From: Nitrososphaerota archaeon
Lineage (GTDB): Archaea; Thermoproteota; Nitrososphaeria; Nitrososphaerales; UBA183
Assembly: GCA_029784825.1 (NCBI GenBank)
Contig: JAFMAU010000093.1
Span: 1-6,171, forward strand
Reading direction: 5' to 3'
Length of the DNA stretch: 6,171 nt
In this document: positions 4,613 through 6,171 of the stretch, piece by piece
How positions within the stretch are numbered: position 1 is the stretch's first letter
Layout of the letters: the number at the start of each line of letters is the position of its first letter
Position numbers and translations under genes: made by a program
The notes under the pieces: model-generated
What the model was told of the DNA's origin: nothing
Seen by the model: the letters and a program-made list of their open reading frames with translations, nothing else
The model's database searches: none

Positions 4613-6171
4613 TCAGCCGATCTTCTTCGTCTGACGGTTGTACATCGCGACAATCTCTTCCACCGTCGTCGCGTCCTCCGCCCGCTTGTCGTCCCTCACC
4701 TTTCCCGTGAACTTCGGGAAGCGCAGGGAGATCCCCGCCCCGGGGCGTATCCTCCCCATGGCCGCGGTGTGGATGGGGGACAGGGTGAGCTCGGCGGCGA
4801 TGACTTCGATGACGGCGTGAGGCCGGAACCAGACGTCGGGGACCATCCCCGACTCGACGCCGGGAGGCTTGACGTGGCTCTCGAAGGGCTTCAGAAGCAC
4901 GGGGAACCTGGCCAGCGCCTCGTCCGAGAAACCGGTCCCGACCTTCGCGACGCTGGTGAAAGCCGACTTCTCGCCGTCGTAGGCGGCGAGGAGGTAGGTA
5001 CCGTAAGTCCCCGCCCGCCGGCCCCGGCCGTGGAAACCTCCTATCACGACCAGGTCGATCGTGTCGGTCAGCTCGCTCCGGTACTCGCGCTTCAGCTTGA
5101 TCCAGACGAACTCCCTCGCCCCTGCCCTGTAGGTCGAGGACGGGTCCTTCACAACCAGCCCCTCGCACCCGTTCTCGATCGCCTCTTCCATGAAGCCCTC
5201 GATCTCGGCGGGGTCAGAGGTGGTCTTCGCCGGGACGAGCCTGGTCCTGTCCGTCTGCTCCACCGCCTGCTCGAGCCTCTTCCTCCTGTCGACGTACGGC
5301 AGCCCGGTAAGGTCCGACCGGCCGGAGAGCAATATGTCGAAGAAGTTCAGCGCGACGGGGTAGTCGGCCATCGCCTTCTCGACCCCATGCTTCCGCCTGC
5401 GGTGCATCAGCTCCTGGAACGGGAGGTACTCGCCCGTGTCCTCGTTGATCGCGACCACCTCAGCCTCGAGGATGACCCGCTTTGCCGAGACGCGCTCCCT
5501 TACGAGGTCCGCCGCGTCGGGGTAGTGGGAGGTTATCACCTCGAGCCTCCGGGAGAACAGCTTGACGTCGTCGCCGTCCCTGTGGATCTGGAGCCGCTCG
5601 CCGTCGAGCTTGTACTCGGCCGTCACGGCCTTGTCCCCCATCTTCTTGACCACCTCGGCGGCGGAGCTGAGGCGCTCGGCGAGCATCGGCCTGATCGGGA
5701 CCCCGACCTGCAGGGCGATGGCCTTGACTCCCTTCGCCCCTCTGGCTGCGGCGCTTTCCACCACGAAGCCGAGGTCAGGATGGACGTTGTACGCCCGCTC
5801 GACCTCCGCCCGTGCCTCCTTCCCGCCGAGAAACGCTGTCGCGGCTGCGTCCAGCACCGTGTAGTCGGCCACCCCCAGCCGCAGCTCACCGGTGACGGTC
5901 CGCATGATGTACTTCGCCTCCAGGGGGGTCGCGTCGTTCAGGAGCGAAGCGAGCTCGCGAAGTTTAGCTTCGACCGACCCCGCGCCACCCAGCCTCGCTA
6001 CCCTGAGGAGCGTCTCGTAGACCCTCCCGAGGGTGAGACCTTCGCTGTAGAGCGTCCCCTGGCTCCTGTGCCTGAGCAGGTCTTCGGCGGTCGCCCCGAG
6101 GTCGCCGTGCTTGATGTAGGCGGCGCGGACCTTTTCCCCGCTGAGACCGGACGCCGACGATATGGCCCTCA
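4613..6171 (-). CDS. lig: ATP-dependent DNA ligase (archaeal LigI type), N-terminus beyond the window
   Basis: Seals nicks in replication and repair by a ligase-AMP intermediate. 518 residues lie in the window; by family length roughly 70-90 are missing beyond the right edge. The first 90 or so residues present are the end of the helical DNA-binding domain, with LRHRSQGTLYSEGLTL and PLEAKYIMRTVTGELRLGV. Then come the adenylation domain and OB fold: catalytic lysine in KLDG (window residues 187-190, codon 5611-5609), SRRLEV (206-211), NFFDIL (275-280), EGLVVKDP (336-343), WIKLKREY (356-363) and motif VI RFPKF (483-487), followed by the usual DDKRAEDATT and MYNRQTKK tail. All motifs are intact, so it should be active. 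The ATG at 5905 is internal, because the frame reads without a stop to the edge and upstream codons match the family. It converges with the small membrane protein gene. Confidence 0.96.
   Translation of the reverse strand, partial: RAISSASGLSGEKVRAAYIKHGDLGATAEDLLRHRSQGTLYSEGLTLGRVYETLLRVARLGGAGSVEAKLRELASLLNDATPLEAKYIMRTVTGELRLGVADYTVLDAAATAFLGGKEARAEVERAYNVHPDLGFVVESAAARGAKGVKAIALQVGVPIRPMLAERLSSAAEVVKKMGDKAVTAEYKLDGERLQIHRDGDDVKLFSRRLEVITSHYPDAADLVRERVSAKRVILEAEVVAINEDTGEYLPFQELMHRRRKHGVEKAMADYPVALNFFDILLSGRSDLTGLPYVDRRKRLEQAVEQTDRTRLVPAKTTSDPAEIEGFMEEAIENGCEGLVVKDPSSTYRAGAREFVWIKLKREYRSELTDTIDLVVIGGFHGRGRRAGTYGTYLLAAYDGEKSAFTSVAKVGTGFSDEALARFPVLLKPFESHVKPPGVESGMVPDVWFRPHAVIEVIAAELTLSPIHTAAMGRIRPGAGISLRFPKFTGKVRDDKRAEDATTVEEIVAMYNRQTKKIG

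Noticed and set aside
4392..5168. Minus-strand open frame of 258 codons spanning the ligase end and the membrane protein
   Set aside because: Low-complexity R/G/P/A composition in an alternative frame across two supported genes.
4613..5905. DNA ligase as a complete 430-residue gene starting at ATG 5905
   Set aside because: The frame continues without a stop to 6171, and the upstream codons encode the typical DNA-binding domain sequence. A 430-residue form would lack most of that domain.

Overview
The window reads as a piece of a GC-rich archaeal chromosome. It carries an archaeal/eukaryotic-type ATP-dependent DNA ligase with all its nucleotidyl-transferase motifs, an archaeal NfeD/stomatin pair of the Pyrococcus PH1510/PH1511 kind, an A/T box of the form CTTTATA about 30 bases before a start codon with no clear Shine-Dalgarno site, and frequent TTG/GTG starts. 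A high-GC member of the Thaumarchaeota/Bathyarchaeia neighbourhood would fit, but nothing in the window fixes the lineage.

Layout. Positions 1-214 hold no gene that I can support. They contain an imperfect hairpin and a T-run downstream of the first gene, an 8-bp direct repeat, and an A/T-rich box that may be the promoter of a minus-strand gene off the left edge. From 3490 down to 215 a minus-strand operon encodes, in transcription order, an NfeD-type membrane serine protease, a stomatin-like SPFH protein (slipin) and an extended-SDR sugar-nucleotide epimerase/dehydratase. The first two genes overlap by 4 bases and the last two are 22 bases apart. Diverging from this operon on the plus strand is uracil phosphoribosyltransferase (upp). 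Next comes a small three-helix membrane protein with its own promoter at about 4254. The right end is the minus-strand DNA ligase, which converges on the membrane protein with a 6-base gap and runs off the window, so its N-terminus is missing.

How they work together. The protease and slipin form the known NfeD-slipin membrane module: the protease has a Ser-Lys dyad facing outside the cell, and slipin is its scaffold and probable substrate. The epimerase in the same transcript could supply an activated sugar for surface glycans. The protease carries six N-glycosylation sequons, all in segments predicted to be extracytoplasmic, which makes the link worth testing. upp (pyrimidine salvage) and the ligase (replication and repair) are housekeeping genes with no evident tie to the operon. 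I see no mobile element, CRISPR array, tRNA or rRNA. The least ordinary parts are the protease operon and the divergent promoter region around 3490-3578.
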